From NCBI GenBank assembly GCA_022578965.1, contig MU400646.1, positions 1-64,000 on the forward strand: DNA of 64,000 nucleotides. The letters are read 5' to 3'. Made by a program: the position numbers and the translations under genes. How positions within the stretch are numbered: the stretch's first letter is position 1; every line of letters begins with the position of its first letter. Positions 26,470 through 39,244 of the stretch are shown here, piece by piece. Source of the DNA: Xylaria sp. FL1777 (lineage: Eukaryota > Ascomycota > Sordariomycetes > Xylariales > Xylariaceae). Under the pieces are notes generated by a model. That model was not told the origin of the DNA. It did no database searches and saw only the letters and a list, made by a program, of their open reading frames with translations.

Positions 26470-29134
26470 TAAGTATAGATAGGGCCGGGAACGATGGTTG
26501 GGGTGGATAGGATAGAATAACAAAGCCTAGTATACTATAATAAGCTCGGGTATTGTCGTCGCGGCCCAGGTAAGTTCCGACAAGTGTGTGATCAATCATG
26601 GTTTCGATAACTACCTTATGAGGCTTGTTCGTCGTCACCAGACTAGGGCAGGGGTTCATTTAGAATCTTAACAATTGTTATAGAGAATTGTCTGGCGAAT
26701 GCAAGAGGATCGATCTCCTTGCATTCCGCTGCAAGTCAAGCTATACATACTGCCGCAGTGTATCTAAATATGTACATGAGATGGCTTGATCAAGCAGGTA
26801 CAGTCAAATGTACTCAATAACAAGCCTGCTGCAAGTACTCCGGGACCTACTGTGCATCTGTCTAGTAATGTGCATATATATGTACCTACGTGCACATCAG
26901 CCTGGGCCCTGACTTATCGCATGCATTGGCTGCCGCTTTTTGAACGTCTGCCGTCTGGGTACTATACTAGTTGCAGCTCTGGCGAACATCGGAATTTACA
27001 ATTTACGAAGGCGACTTCGAGATTCCGTAGCTACAATAAGACTACCCGGTTGAGATTTGTACCCAACCCGCTGATGCTCAATAGCTGATCAGGTGGCAAG
27101 GCCATCAGCACGACAACATACTATCCATATTGTTAAGATATCCTACGCATATTGTGTGCATACAGTCAGCCAGCTCCGTCCGGCACATTGCCCTGATAAT
27201 ATGGATTTGGCATGGCTGTTATTAAACTGGGCACAGGTGCAGTACCGGATCGAGCTAACTTGAGCCGGGGTCGAGGTGGATCTCGGGCGGCCGCAATGTT
27301 GAATTGCCTGACCTCCATCCACGACCAGGGTTTGTGAGAATTGGACCAACAAACCACTCTTGGCAAAGCTCGACCAGGTCAGAGCCGTAGAGAAAGAGGG
27401 GAAGATGCGCCAAGAACTCCAATGCCAGCCCGGTGGAGTACGTCGTGTAGCAAGAGGACAGTATACTGTCTGTAGGTATTGTACCTGTGCGAACGTGTCG
27501 ACAGTTCTTGATGACCCAATGCATCATCGAAACTTTCTTGTGCGAGCACCGCTTACGAGAGATGAGACCGAGAATGGGTAATGAAGAATCGTTTTACAGC
27601 TTAGTCCCAGAGTTGTCTCGCCGATTCCCGCTACTCTTTCAGTCTGCGGCGTGAGGTATCGAAGATCCAGGCTTACATGCCAGACTCCCTAGCTCGGAAG
27701 AGCAAGGATCGTGCCCTTTGGTCAGCTATCTGGCGTGGCCAAGGGACAATATCTCACTTAGACCTCCGAACCTCTCTGACTGCCTCTCTGACGGCTTCGA
27801 GCTGATGAGAGACAAGGTTGAGCATCCACGCCCGGGGCGCTTTACCATTCATAACCCGTGCAATTTGCTGTAGCTAGGAATACATGGTATGTATATGTAA
27901 GTAAGCAAGCAAGCATCACTCTCGGGTCTCTTGTACTGGTACATGTTTTCGTATGGACTTTGTCAAGTCAGCCCTTTTAAAGAAACGACTAGCCCGCCTC
28001 GATCCTCGAAACACTCTCTCGAGTGCGCCAACGCGCTAATTCTAGTATTCGCGGGAGACGGGACTCGTAGCACTGATGGAAAAGCCACTCAAGCCACTAG
28101 TGTCTCAGACTCTCAGCGCGGATAACATGTTGCTTGTGCCACGATGTCGCGCTAGAACAGCGTGACACTTTGCGAGGGACCACACCTCTCTCGTTGTTGA
28201 CTTTTGATTCGCCATGACCGCCGCCTTCCATTACTTCTTAGCTAGGTATTCCGTGGGGCGACGCTTTTATTCATCGTGTACGTGCATGCTATAGAGTCCA
28301 GATCTGATTCAGGCAGAAAATTGATTTCGTCCAGGATGATCACACAATTGGGGGACCCTAGGCGCTTTGCCTTACATTTCCCTTTGATATACATGTAATG
28401 TATTCTTTTGTTGGGAATTACTCGAGTTGGACCGATTAGGCGAAGATATAAGCGAGATACACCATGCATGTATGGATTCTGTAGACCAAACTTGTACGAT
28501 GAGGAGTACAGATTCTTATTAGGACACCTACAGACCTGGAGGTTTATCGCGTCTAAAAGTGATAATGAGAGGAACCACAATCTGTCGTCTTCTTAGTGCT
28601 ACAGTAACTCAGCATTTATTAAAGAAGACTGTTTGGCAAGGGTAGAAGCCTAGAAATAGACATCTTCAGCTGCTGTAGTGAGTATGTTGGGTTGTGTGGG
28701 TTATGTATGCTTCTTTGTAGAAACCTTAAGCTATAGTAGTTTTGAGCATGTCTTGGACTACGGAATGAATTAACTGGCAGGCAAGCAGTGGGCATGCATT
28801 TGAATTTCCCAGAACGACTAAGAAGCAATCCGTGACATGAATAGCATGAATAGCATGATAATGACCATAATAAAACAAAGATGCCACGAACTCTCCCATT
28901 TTCGCTTCTCTAGCCTTTATTTGTCTCCCTCCCTCTCCCTCTCCCTCAGGCTCCATCTTCTTCTCTCTGTTGTTGATTCTACTCAAAGTAGAATCTAATT
29001 GTTTTACCCAACCTATTTATTTATAACATCAACCTAATTTCCCGTACCCGTGGATCTTCTTCCTATGTAATGATGCCGTTACGATATACACTAGGAGGAG
29101 TAGTTGCACATAGGCCGGCAAGCTTAGCTTCTCA

Positions 29135-29629
29135 CTACATGTAAGAGAAGCCAAGTATCGAGGACAGTAGAGCGAACATGATTCGTTGACACTGTGCGTC
29201 AAACATCGACCAGCAAGAACTGACCGACCGACCGACCGAGACTAACTCCCTCCCTCCATCCCGCCGAGTGTCTACAAGGCAAGGTCTATATACGTACAAG
29301 AATCCACCAGGCCACACGGGCTGCGGCCATCTTGCTTTCCGATCTCCACCCTCCACCATTACAGTAATCACCTCATGGATACCATCTCCAATGCCCAAGT
29401 ACACAACCATATCGTTTCCTATACCCTTAGCGGATTCCCACTGGCTAGATACGTGTACTTCTGAGCTAGGATGCATATAGACAAGCTCCCAGTCGCTTAA
29501 GATCATGGCGTATGGACGGTCCCCGATGATGGCCGAATAGATATGCTGTACCGCATCGATAACCAGAGAGACGGAAGAAAGAAAAAGCAGCGAGATCACA
29601 ATTTGTATTGATTGGCCCTGCAAAGTCAA
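29135..29629 (-). CDS. Possible exon of an unrecognised gene
   Basis: An open frame of about 164 codons with a hydrophobic start (IQIVISLLFLSSVSLVIDAV) that could be a membrane segment. There is no ATG at its head. Instead the frame follows a good 3' splice site (TTTGACTTTGCAG), with a GTAAGA donor about 60 nt upstream on the same strand. I could not find an initiating exon and recognise no domain. It may be a chance frame in the gene desert. Confidence 0.18.
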   Translation of the reverse strand: MTLQGQSIQIVISLLFLSSVSLVIDAVQHIYSAIIGDRPYAMILSDWELVYMHPSSEVHVSSQWESAKGIGNDMVVYLGIGDGIHEVITVMVEGGDRKARWPQPVWPGGFLYVYRPCLVDTRRDGGRELVSVGRSVSSCWSMFDAQCQRIMFALLSSILGFSYM

Positions 29630-30308
29630 ACTAGCGGGCGAGCTCAGTATGAGGTGAGGTCGCTGTCCATTCCTCTTACCAGGATTCTGTTGAGAGGAGC
29701 AGCACAGCGAGGTATTTGCTGTCTGGTGTCGGAATTAAAGCATCGTTATATCTATCTACCCAGGTAGCACAGATTATCGCACGTCTACCGGACAGGGAGC
29801 ACTGAGGTGCCCATCCGCTTCTACTACACTGCGTACACGCCGGAACTCAAAAAGAAATAACCCAAGGCAACGGCGAACCTTTCCGGGCCAGCTTGGCATG
29901 GTAAGATCTCGCTCTTGGGGTTTGAGGGTACCATGCTGTCGATGAGTGGCGCCTCGAACTGTCTTGCAACCCTCTCCCAGCCAAACCAGAACACCAGGCA
30001 GCACGAGCCGCAATTGTTAATTCCTACGCCTTTGCAGCTATACTGTATACACAGTACGCATTCTATACCACTAGCGTGTACGGATACGTTCAAAGAAACG
30101 AGAGAGAAGACGTCGATCCGCCTTCGAGTGACCAGGGATATACAATGTTGTATACGATATCTGTATAGAGATACGCCCCCAGACAGGCCCCTGCCAGCAC
30201 CCCTGAATTATACGCTACCGCTAACGAGCCACACTGGAGCCTTGTTGACTGTGGTACTGTACAGTACAACGCTGAACCAGCCCACTGAGAAATGATGACC
30301 GAGAACCC

Positions 30309-30332
30309 CTACACTACACTAGTGTAGTGTAG
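30309..30332. repeat. 24-nt perfect palindrome
   Basis: The half-site CTACACTACACT is followed directly by its exact reverse complement. It is made of ACT/GTA units that also occur nearby in single form (16.1, 19.1, 22.66 kb). It may be a repeat-derived cruciform or a dimeric protein site. Confidence 0.9.
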
Positions 30333-31136
30333 TGTACCAGGTCTGCTCGAGTGGACAGAAACTTCAACTGACAGGGCTCTCGGACAGGGGACACTCAGAG
30401 CGCACAATTTGTGGATACCTCGGGTACTTCTTGTAACAGAGGTACCTACTTGCTGTACCTACACCACAGCTGGTATTTCCAGGGCTACTGCCAACCTCAC
30501 ACCCTGTTCCAGAGTCGCTAGCGCAATCTAAGTATCTCACTAGGTACAGTATCTACCTATATGGCCCCACATCCCAAGTACTGTACAGCGGTACCGCTAG
30601 AGATTGCACACTAAAGGGGAGACCCTGGTTGTCGCCGTGGTCCAACTCCACTTCCACCAATTCATCAAATCCCACCCATGTTTCCTCGCTCCTCCACTTC
30701 CATCCTGCCCCGGCTCGACAATGACAAACCCCAGCAGAAGGAGCAATAACAGCCAAAGCAGAAAGAAGATGCCGTATACGCTGGGCAAGCTAGCTGTTCC
30801 CTTGCCCTCTCGCCCTTGCTAGCAGACGGTGCTACATAGTACCTTCACTACTACATGTACGTACTGGTAGATACCTAGTGTGCAGCACTCCCAGTTACCT
30901 ATGGTACTATACCTATACATTCACAGACAGCATTGATAGAAGAGCACTGCTGTGTACCAGGTATGCATAGCCTTATACTGTAGGTACTGTACTCCAGACT
31001 TGAGTAGAAGAGGTGCACTATCTCTGTCGGGAGCCTGGTCTGATGTTGGTAATACCCCAGGTAGGTAAAGGTGCCTACATATAGTGTGGTTGGTAGGTAG
31101 AGAAGGTACAGTAGGTAGGTACCTACATAGTAGGTA

Positions 31137-31160
31137 AGGTAGGTAGGTAGGTAGGTAGGT
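31137..31160 (+). repeat. (AGGT)6 microsatellite
   Basis: Six tandem AGGT units inside a zone of TAGGTA/TACCTA strings (31040-31180), about 1.7 kb upstream of the stuA ATG. Confidence 0.9.
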
Positions 31161-31430
31161 ATAGGTAGGAGCTGGGTAGGTAGTGAGTGAAGTAAGTGCT
31201 AAGCATGGTGGTGGTGTAGGTACAACAATTGTGCGTACAATGGCTGCTCCTGCTAATTGTACTTATCTTCCCCCTCCCCCCCAAGAGCCAAAAGTTCCTT
31301 TGCTCCTATACCGGGCTGTGTACCTGTGGGCTGCTGTAGCGTACCTCCAACCAACATCCATAGGTAGTATACATCCAGCTGTGCCCAAGGTACCTCCATC
31401 CTTTTCATCCTATCACCTTGTCAGTTAGCC

Positions 31431-32409
31431 AACCGATCTGTTCGCTCCTCTCTCTTATCCATCTCAACCTCCTCCTTCTCTTCTCCTCTTCCTCTTCTAT
31501 CTTTCAGACTCCTTACCACCGACAAGGAGAGACTTTCTTCGTGTTGTCTCCTCTCAGACTTCCTCTCTTTCTCTCCCTCTCTCCTCCTCTTGTCCTCCCT
31601 TCCGCCTCTCTTTTCTTCAGATTCGACCTCCCCAATTCTTCTGGGTTGAAGGTCACCGAGGTTTAGAGCTAACGAGGTTAGTTGTAGTCATGGATCCTCT
31701 GTCTCACAACTTACCAACAGCGCAAACTCTAACTCTCTTCACACTGCATTGCCTGCTCCTTCATGAACCTATCTTTACAACTTGCAAGCTGACCTGTTCC
31801 TGCATTAGAGTTACGACACTTCCCAGTCCAAGGTTAGAGGTCGACCGAGTGTTGGTGTGCGCGTGTGCGTGGTTACGTTTCATCTCTTGCGCGGTGCACG
31901 AATTGTTAGCATTTCGAACGAATCGACGATAACGATCCATTTGCGTGGCCTGTCCAGTCAGCATCTTTCCTTGTGTCTCTTACGTCGATACGAACGCACA
32001 TCATCTGAAGGACCCCGGTTCCCAGTGACGGAGATATAGCGTTGCCCCGTTGAAACCACCCCCCCAGCGTCAGCATCAAGTTGGTAGTTCACAGCTACCA
32101 TCAAATACCCCTTGGTTTTTCTTTCCTGCACCCAATTGGGGGAATTTTGGTACAGTCTTTACGATCTGTCACGACCTGCTCACGAAGTCATCGATCAGAG
32201 AAAGTTTTTTTTCCCTTGGTTTCGCTTATCAATCGTGTTGTGAAGGTCCCGTTGTCCGATTTATTTTCGGGCATTTACAGGCTTTATACCTCGGGGAAAC
32301 TCTTACGGGCACCGATACCATAAGTTGATTCAACAATTTGTCGAGTTTAAACAGTCACTCCGGCTGTCCGAACGCCGATACCGCTACAATCTGTGTATTG
32401 TCTTAATAG
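31431..32409 (+). promoter_or_regulatory. stuA promoter / long 5' leader
   Basis: The stretch 31431-31640 is strongly pyrimidine-rich (CTCCTTCTCTTCTCCTC and similar), a common feature near transcription starts of highly expressed fungal genes. Between it and the coding region lie several short upstream frames, the first ATG-started one at 31690 (80 codons). StuA orthologues in Aspergillus and Neurospora are known for long leaders with small upstream frames and alternative starts, so a similar set-up is likely. The transcription start cannot be fixed from sequence. Just before 32410 the sequence TGTATTGTCTTAATAG looks like a 3' splice site. Confidence 0.5.
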
Positions 32410-32817
32410 ATCAGGCTCAGTTACCCACGCTGTATAGCCGGGTCTGAGCTTCTCCTGGCAATATCCGCTCGACTTCCTGAAGCCGCAAAGCTGGATTTAC
32501 CGCCGATTTCCTATCCGCCAACCCGGGGAACGTCTGATATACCGTATTACAGTGCTCTCGCCACTGGACGCCCGCCATATGTGACCGAAAAGCTACCTTC
32601 GCTTCCTTTACCACAGCCAACGGCGGCATATTCTCCAAGCGCCTCGTCTCCCCGGGTTAGCTCCATTGCCTCATCGGCGAGCTCAAACGGCGATTCGCAA
32701 TCGTCATTCACCTCGGCTTCATCAAACGGTCCCAAAACCCCTTCGCCCAATCTTCCAGCTTCGACAGCAATTGCCGCGGCATCTCACGGAATTGGCGGGT
32801 ACGATCAATACACAGCA
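32410..32817 (+). other. In-frame open extension upstream of stuA ATG
   Basis: From the stop at 32407-32409 the stuA frame stays open for 136 codons up to the conserved ATG, with no ATG of its own. The translation is not random. It contains LDLPPISYPPTRGTSDIPYY and a Ser/Ala/Pro-rich part (SPSASSPRVSSIASSASS) typical of fungal regulator N-termini. It could be a coding exon joined to an upstream initiating exon (longer StuA isoform), or a leader that is open by chance. Confidence 0.5.
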
Positions 32818-34831
32818 ATGAATCAACAGCCAGACATGTACTATCAAGCTCAGCACATGTCTGCTGGTCCAGCACCAGCACCGCAAACCGTGACGTCAAG
32901 CGCACTACCTCAATATGGGCACCAGCAGCCGACCCTTTTACAACCTGGTCCACAATATTCCGCTCCCCCTTATTCTTATAATTACTCTAGTGGATTGCCT
33001 TCACCACAAACAGCGCCACCGGCCGTTTCGGCGTCTATGGGTCCGGCCAATGTGCTCCCGCTCCCCGGGGTTCCTAATCAACCAGGAATGCAAAATCAGT
33101 ATCAGGGTTTTGACACAAGTGGTCAAATTGCTCCACCTGGGATGAAACCTCGCGTGACGGCAACTTTATGGGAAGATGAAGGGAGTTTATGTTTTCAGGT
33201 TGAAGCCAGGGGAATATGTGTTGCCCGTCGTGAAGGTACAACCACCCCACAGTAAAACCTTTATATACTGGGAATTAACTCTTTCATAGACAATCACATG
33301 ATCAATGGCACCAAACTTTTGAATGTAGCGGGCATGACCCGAGGGAGGCGGGACGGCATCCTGAAAAGCGAGAAAATTCGACATGTCGTGAAGATAGGGC
33401 CCATGCATCTCAAGGGCGTGTGGTATGTTTGTGCCCTTGAAATTTCTTACGGCGCAGTTGCTAATCTTCTGTAATAGGATACCGTTTGAGCGAGCTCTGG
33501 ACTTTGCAAATAAGGAGAAGATTACGGAATTGTTGTATCCGTTGTTTGTGCACAATATTGGGGCACTGTTGTATCATCCGACGAATCAGAATAGAACCAA
33601 CCAAGTAATGGCTGCGGCCGAACGTCGCAAGCAAGAGGTGAGCCAGATGCGAAATGGGCCCGCTCCGGGTCCTGGACCTGCCCCAGGACCGTCGCCTCCT
33701 AGTGGCGTGTTGCCGTCAATACAACAACATCACCACCACATGGGCCTACCCGGCCCACAGCCTTTACCTTCACACGGTGGTTCTGCACGGCCGTCTCTTG
33801 ACCGCGCTCATACATTTCCTACGCCCCCAACTAGTGCCTCGAGCGTCATGGGAAACATGGGCGCTGCTGAGAACTACTGGGGACAGCAAGGTATGAATGG
33901 TGCTCAGGGTGCTAACCCCATGTCTATCGACACCAGTTTGAGCAATGCTGCAAGATCAATGCCGGCTACTCCCGCTTCAACCCCTCCAGGAAACTCGCTG
34001 CACAGTATGCAGTCGTATCCTCAAGCCACTCAACCATATGATAATTCTCGGGGCGTATACAATCATGCAGCACAGCAAGCGCCGTATCCGTCACAGAACA
34101 GTCCACCAGATAGGAATGTCTATGGTCAGACTAGTTCATACATGAAAAATGAGATGGGTCCGCCTTCAGGGCGACCTGTTGGCACGGGAGTCACAGAGGG
34201 TTCGGATGTTAAACCGCCAAATGGTATGATATCACACGCCGACACTGTCCCACATGCTACTGGTGAAGATGAAGCGGAGCATGAAGCAGAATACACCCAC
34301 GACAGTGGAGCATATGATGCGAACCGAACTGCATACAACTACAATGCTCCTCCCGTTGCTCCTATGTCGGGGGACCATACACACTTATCTTCGGATATAG
34401 CCGGTTCACCAGGTCATCAAGCTCATTCTGGTCGTGCCACTCCCCGGACCGCCGCACCACCTCAACCCTATTATGGGCAGCCAACTGGATACAGCACACC
34501 TCCCCGTGTACCGCCTTCGTCCAGCAGCCTGTATAATGTAATGAGCAACGACCGAGGAGCCCCTAATGGGGCTTCCGCCTCAGATGTATATGGTTCCCAA
34601 ACAGACATAAATCCTTCATTGCAAAATGGCTACGCTCCTCCATCGGTCTTAAACGGCGTCTCGGGGGCTCTGAAACGAGGGCGTGATGAGGAAGATGACC
34701 TTCAGCGGCCTCCAAGTGGTGGTTTAGATCTAAAACGTCGGAAAACTCTTGTTGATGGAGCAATCCCCCCTCCAGTTTATGACACGATGAACCGGCCGGC
34801 TTCAGCTGTGGGCGGTACCCGACGACGATAG
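32818..34831 (+). CDS. stuA: APSES transcription factor StuA/ASM-1
   Basis: Exons are 32818-33235, 33290-33422 and 33478-34831, with introns of 54 and 55 nt, giving 634 aa, about the usual orthologue length. The N-terminus ([10 protein letters not shown]) is Q/P/S rich. The APSES DNA-binding domain spans about 109-225 and is nearly canonical: [71 protein letters not shown]. Both introns cut this domain. The long C-terminal part is low-complexity (P, G, S, H, N) and ends with a bipartite-like nuclear signal (KRGRDEEDD ... LKRRK). StuA-type proteins are nuclear bHLH-like regulators of conidiophore and sexual development and secondary metabolism. The start is the ATG matching orthologues, but the frame is open far upstream, so a longer form is possible. 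Confidence 0.96.
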
Positions 34832-37800
34832 TATTGGATCACACGTGACCGCGACTTTAGAATTCCCACATTGTCCGGAGAACTTCCGGCGCTCTAATTC
34901 CAGCCCAAGGTGTTAAATTTCGCCAAGTGCCGCTGGAGCGATATCCTCGACCACCCTACACTCTTTCAATTCCCTTGCAAAACTTCTTTGTATTCGTTGC
35001 GAACAATTGATCATCAGCATGTTTGCATCTTTCACCAGACGAAGATACTTTGACGAAAATTACGACCTGATTATTGTTACTAAGTGCCGTGGGGGGCCGT
35101 GTACATGCTTCACGAATTGATCCATCCCGTGGTGGGCATTAATTCTTCAACGCGAGATGCTACTCTCTGTGACGTTTACGCCGATCTAATCGAGACTCTC
35201 GACTAACTGAAACCCCCCCTATCATGACATCCTAGGAGGGTAATGTTGATGATCGAAGCATATTTTGTTTTATTTTGTTCAAAACCAGCACTTCTTCCCA
35301 CAAGAAATGCGGGTTGATGCTACGGCTGATTCTTCCTTTATTTATGAATGACGAAATGACTCATTTTTCTTGTGTCCAACAAAAAAAGGACGGTGTCAGC
35401 GGACGTGTGTTGTTGGAAATGCCTCTCACGGTATCATGGTAATGAACTTGATGGACTTAAAAGCTCAACTTGCTTTGATACACAGTCAATTAGATCCTAA
35501 GCTACATACAATTAACCTCAACACCAATGATCTTTACAATCTTGCAAGCCATGTTAGTGGCTCGCCGAGAGAAGTTTAATATCGACTCCCACTGGCCATT
35601 TGCATGACAAAGACAAGTCCTTTCCACCCAGGTAGGCAGAGGCCGCCAAATCCTAAGCAATCAAAGTGCGCTTTTCTATGACGTCAACTAGGGCGAGCCC
35701 AGTTCGGTGTCTGCTCAGGCCCTGTCGTACGCGAGACAAACCGTGATGAGATACTATTCACGTTGTCACTGGCATGCGTTTTACCTATAGATAATCACAG
35801 CTCGTCACTATCCAAAGCCGTCATGTTGTACCACGTAGCGCCAGAATAGGTGGGAGGGAATCTGGAAACTACGTGGATGCAGAGAAACGTGTTATGTTAT
35901 CCACAGGTAACAATAGTATGAATCCCGAGATACATACTATGGCAACACATCAGTGACGATGATTTATCGTGGACGAAAGCGTAAATAAGACGACGTGTTA
36001 GGAGGGATGCATTTTGTGCAAGATCTGCCAGGTGGCTGTGAGGGAGGGGGGATCAACTCAAAAACAAACCTATGGAAAATCTGCCACACATAAATCCACA
36101 TGGCTATGTGCAGGGACATGGAACATAACAATCGGTGTAAGTTAGAGTGTCAACTTGTTTTATTACCTGGCCCAGCTACCTCCTGTTGAGACTACTCGCA
36201 CTCGCCAAGTTCCAACGTCTCATATAGAACAAACAACGAGAAAGTGGGGTATAAAAGACGGTAGGGTTTGGCCGAGCTGCGAAATTTGCATGTCCTGTGC
36301 TCTTTTGCCCAATTTCGAGTCTGGCTTAAGACGGCGAGAAAAGAGAAAATACACCGCTCTTGTCTTGTATCACCGGAACTAGTCGCGATGAGGTCGCACC
36401 AACACTTCTGGCGACAGCGGCGTTAACTGTGAATGATGAGCGTCTAGACGCAAGAGAACACAAGAGAGGACATCCGAATCGAAAGCACGGGATGTATCAG
36501 CGTGGCGCACTACAGCACCGGGTAATGAAGCTCCGCCAGGCCGCGTGCGGGATTGTTGGGACGGAACACCGTGTTCATGTCCTACGTAATGTCATGGCTT
36601 GGTAGTTAGGTTGTTAGGTCAAAGTTACTAAATTGGTTGGTAGAGAAGTGAGTAGCCAAATTGATAGATCTCTACAGACAATGTTGAGCCAGCAGGCCCT
36701 GCAAGGCACCACGGTGGGAGCCTTGTGCGGTCACCCATTCCCCTTCCTTCTCCTCGCTCCCGACAAAGTCAGATATTCGATTCCATGCCAGTTATGCTAC
36801 TGTAATTCGACAACAAAAATTATCTCCTGCAATTGTAACCAGTAAGTTAAGTCTTGGGTAACAGTCGTGTCTCATTTCTCTCACCGTCTCCGCGGCAGGT
36901 GTTTCGCACATAATCGCACAATAGCTTGTGACTTACTAGGGGCCCTAGGTCAGTAAATAGATGAGCGTGATTTTAAATTCCGCACTTCGCGAATCAACTG
37001 CGAGCAAACATCCACTCTGTAGTCCCTAGGTCCGACGTGACTTGTAGCCTTTCGCCTCCAAAACCTCTCACGTACAGGATCTTGTAGTTAGTTGCGTCGC
37101 ATGTTAAGTTCAGTGGATGGTACAATAACCCGAGCCACACGGGTTATTGGGTCGCTTTCTCATTCCTCATATCACTGTGATATGTTGAGGGTTGTGAGAC
37201 ACACACAGGCAAGCGAACAACGTGCAAAGTTGCTTACGCCGCACAAACCTCAGCTTCTGAACTCTTCCTCATCCACGGCCTGCGAAATTCTGGTTCTGTC
37301 GCTAGAGTTACTCACGAAACTAGCTGGCTCGCTCTATCCTCCCTTCTTTACCCCTACTTCATTTCATTCATGTGATCGGCCGGAATAAAATCAGCAAAAT
37401 CCGTTGTGGCCGAGGCCAGGCAGTCGGCCCTGCCGTCTCCCAACCCCCATCATCACCTTGCCTAAACGCCCCGCATCCTCTTCACTTCCATCTCATAATT
37501 ACAAGGACCCGTAGGCACCCCCGTATCCCAATAATTCAATCTGGCGGCAGTCACTCCCAATCCCAGCGATCGCCTGGCGCGGTGCTTCCCGTCCAAGAAC
37601 AGGCAAGAAGAGAGAGCTCAGCCGAGCAACGTACGGTCAAAGTGTGGTGAGGTGGCACGGGAAAATCGGGCCGCCGCATGACGTGCGACGTGAGACAGCA
37701 GGGCAGCTAGCTGTCTGTCTGTCCCGTCCGGGACGGTGTATACACGGCGATGGGAGGGAGAGGGGAAGGGGAAGGGGAAGAAGGGTGGGGGCAGACAGGG

Positions 37801-39244
37801 CCAAAGGGAAGAATATCACCCCCTCCTCTTCCTCCTTCTCCTCCTCCCCCGTGACAATGTTGCCCAGCCACACACATCACACCAGCGTGCAACACACGAT
37901 CACTGGATTCCGGACTGCTTGAGTAAGGTAGGTAGGGACCTGCCCAAGCCCAGGCCCGCACGGCCCAGCACAAGACAGCACACGACAGTCCCCTCCTCCC
38001 CCCATCATCCCGTGTCAGTGTACGTGAGAGCCACACACCGCTCGCACAGCCTCCGCCGTTTCACATCGTAGGTTTCACAGGTACGAGGGGATTTATTTCT
38101 TCTGTTGTTTTTTTCTTGTTGTAGGTCGATTGAGATGATAGAAGTACACGGAGTTGGAATAGGGACGGACGTAAGATCGAAAGTCCGGATGGGATCGGAT
38201 AGGGGAGAGGACGTGGCAGCGACCGCGGGCCTATCCGTGAAGACAGAATATGGACACAGTATGACATCTTATTTCCTTGGGGTTCTTGGATGGTTGAGTA
38301 GAGCTGGAAAACCTGTTCTCGCTGTCCACAGGTCCATATGGGCCTCTGTTCAATGACGCGGCCGCGAGAACGGGACGTCTGATATGGGTGGGTGGGTAGT
38401 TCGCTCTATTCCGGCTTACTTCTTACTATGCTGGCCAAAATTTGTCTATGCCAATTATTGCAACTTAGTAGGCACTACATAATAGCTGTGATTTCTGGCT
38501 CATTGTGTGGGAATCACAGTGCCCTCTGTTGATGGTTGCGCTTGCTGTATATTATCTATAAAGTACTGAAATGGTCTTCAAATGGTCCACGGTCGTTTAT
38601 CTCCGATAGATTATTCCAATTTAATTGGATCAGTTGTGAAGATTGCACTGGAACTATATAATAATTATCCATAATCGTAGCTGAGTAATATCTGTAATAG
38701 TTTATTGTTATTAAGCTCTCGGGATTCAGAAACTACTCGATCTAGTACTAGAGCAATAAAGTTAGGATTAAAACTAATGGTTAGTTCTAATTAACTATAC
38801 GCATTTCTATCGTCGAGAAAACCAACTTAATTCTTAAAAATAAGCGGAACATTGCTCCGTAATATAATATATTACTGTCCGTTTCATCGCCAATTTTGTT
38901 CCCATTCAAAGTAATCTTATATAAAAATACTAGTATTATTAGAATTCGATTAAATAAGTCATTTAAATTAATACTTTCTATTACCTTACTTATATGCTCA
39001 CTACTACAACAATAACCTTAATCAATAATATCCAGGTTTCGTAGGGTAAGGGTCACATAAAAATCTTTGTCCTATGGGGCGAACGTGGTATAGGGGACTC
39101 TATTTTCGGATGCTAGAACCTCTTGTCTTGGAGGCTTCTATACTAACACTTCAACATTTATACGCAATGGGCTTTCTTCCTCCTCCTCCTCTTCTTCTTC
39201 TTCAAAAAAAAAAAAGATTAAGGTAAATGGAGAGCAAACGTGTC
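34832..39244. other. Intergenic region, no supported gene
   Basis: About 4.4 kb between stuA and the Hsp70-like gene. No frame shows family similarity. The part at 37.4-38.1 kb is GC-rich with G-run and CT tracts. The part at 38560-39050 is AT-rich with many TAAT strings and could be an old mutated repeat. A CTC/CTT tract followed by A12 lies at about 39178-39215. Confidence 0.45.
37752..37791 (+). other. G-run cluster (G4-like)
   Basis: Seven runs of three to five G's separated by 1-4 nt (GGGAGGGAGAGGGG then GGGGAA units). It fits a G-quadruplex rule. It lies within a GC-rich non-coding patch. Confidence 0.65.

Larger units (their letters stand above)
15281..31430. other. Gene desert of about 16 kb
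   Basis: No frame here combines an ATG, plausible splicing and a recognisable family. The sequence is patchy: GA-rich and G-run tracts up to 17 kb, then long stretches filled with TACCTA/TAGGTA-type strings, GTAC and ACACTAC motifs and repeated TACGCAGTA. The part at 15.3-16.9 kb, upstream of the BRCT gene, is GC-rich and probably promoter. Long non-coding RNAs cannot be excluded. Individual repeats are listed separately. Confidence 0.5.

Noticed and set aside
33654..34763. Alternative frames within stuA exon 3
   Set aside because: Shadows of the long low-complexity stuA coding exon.
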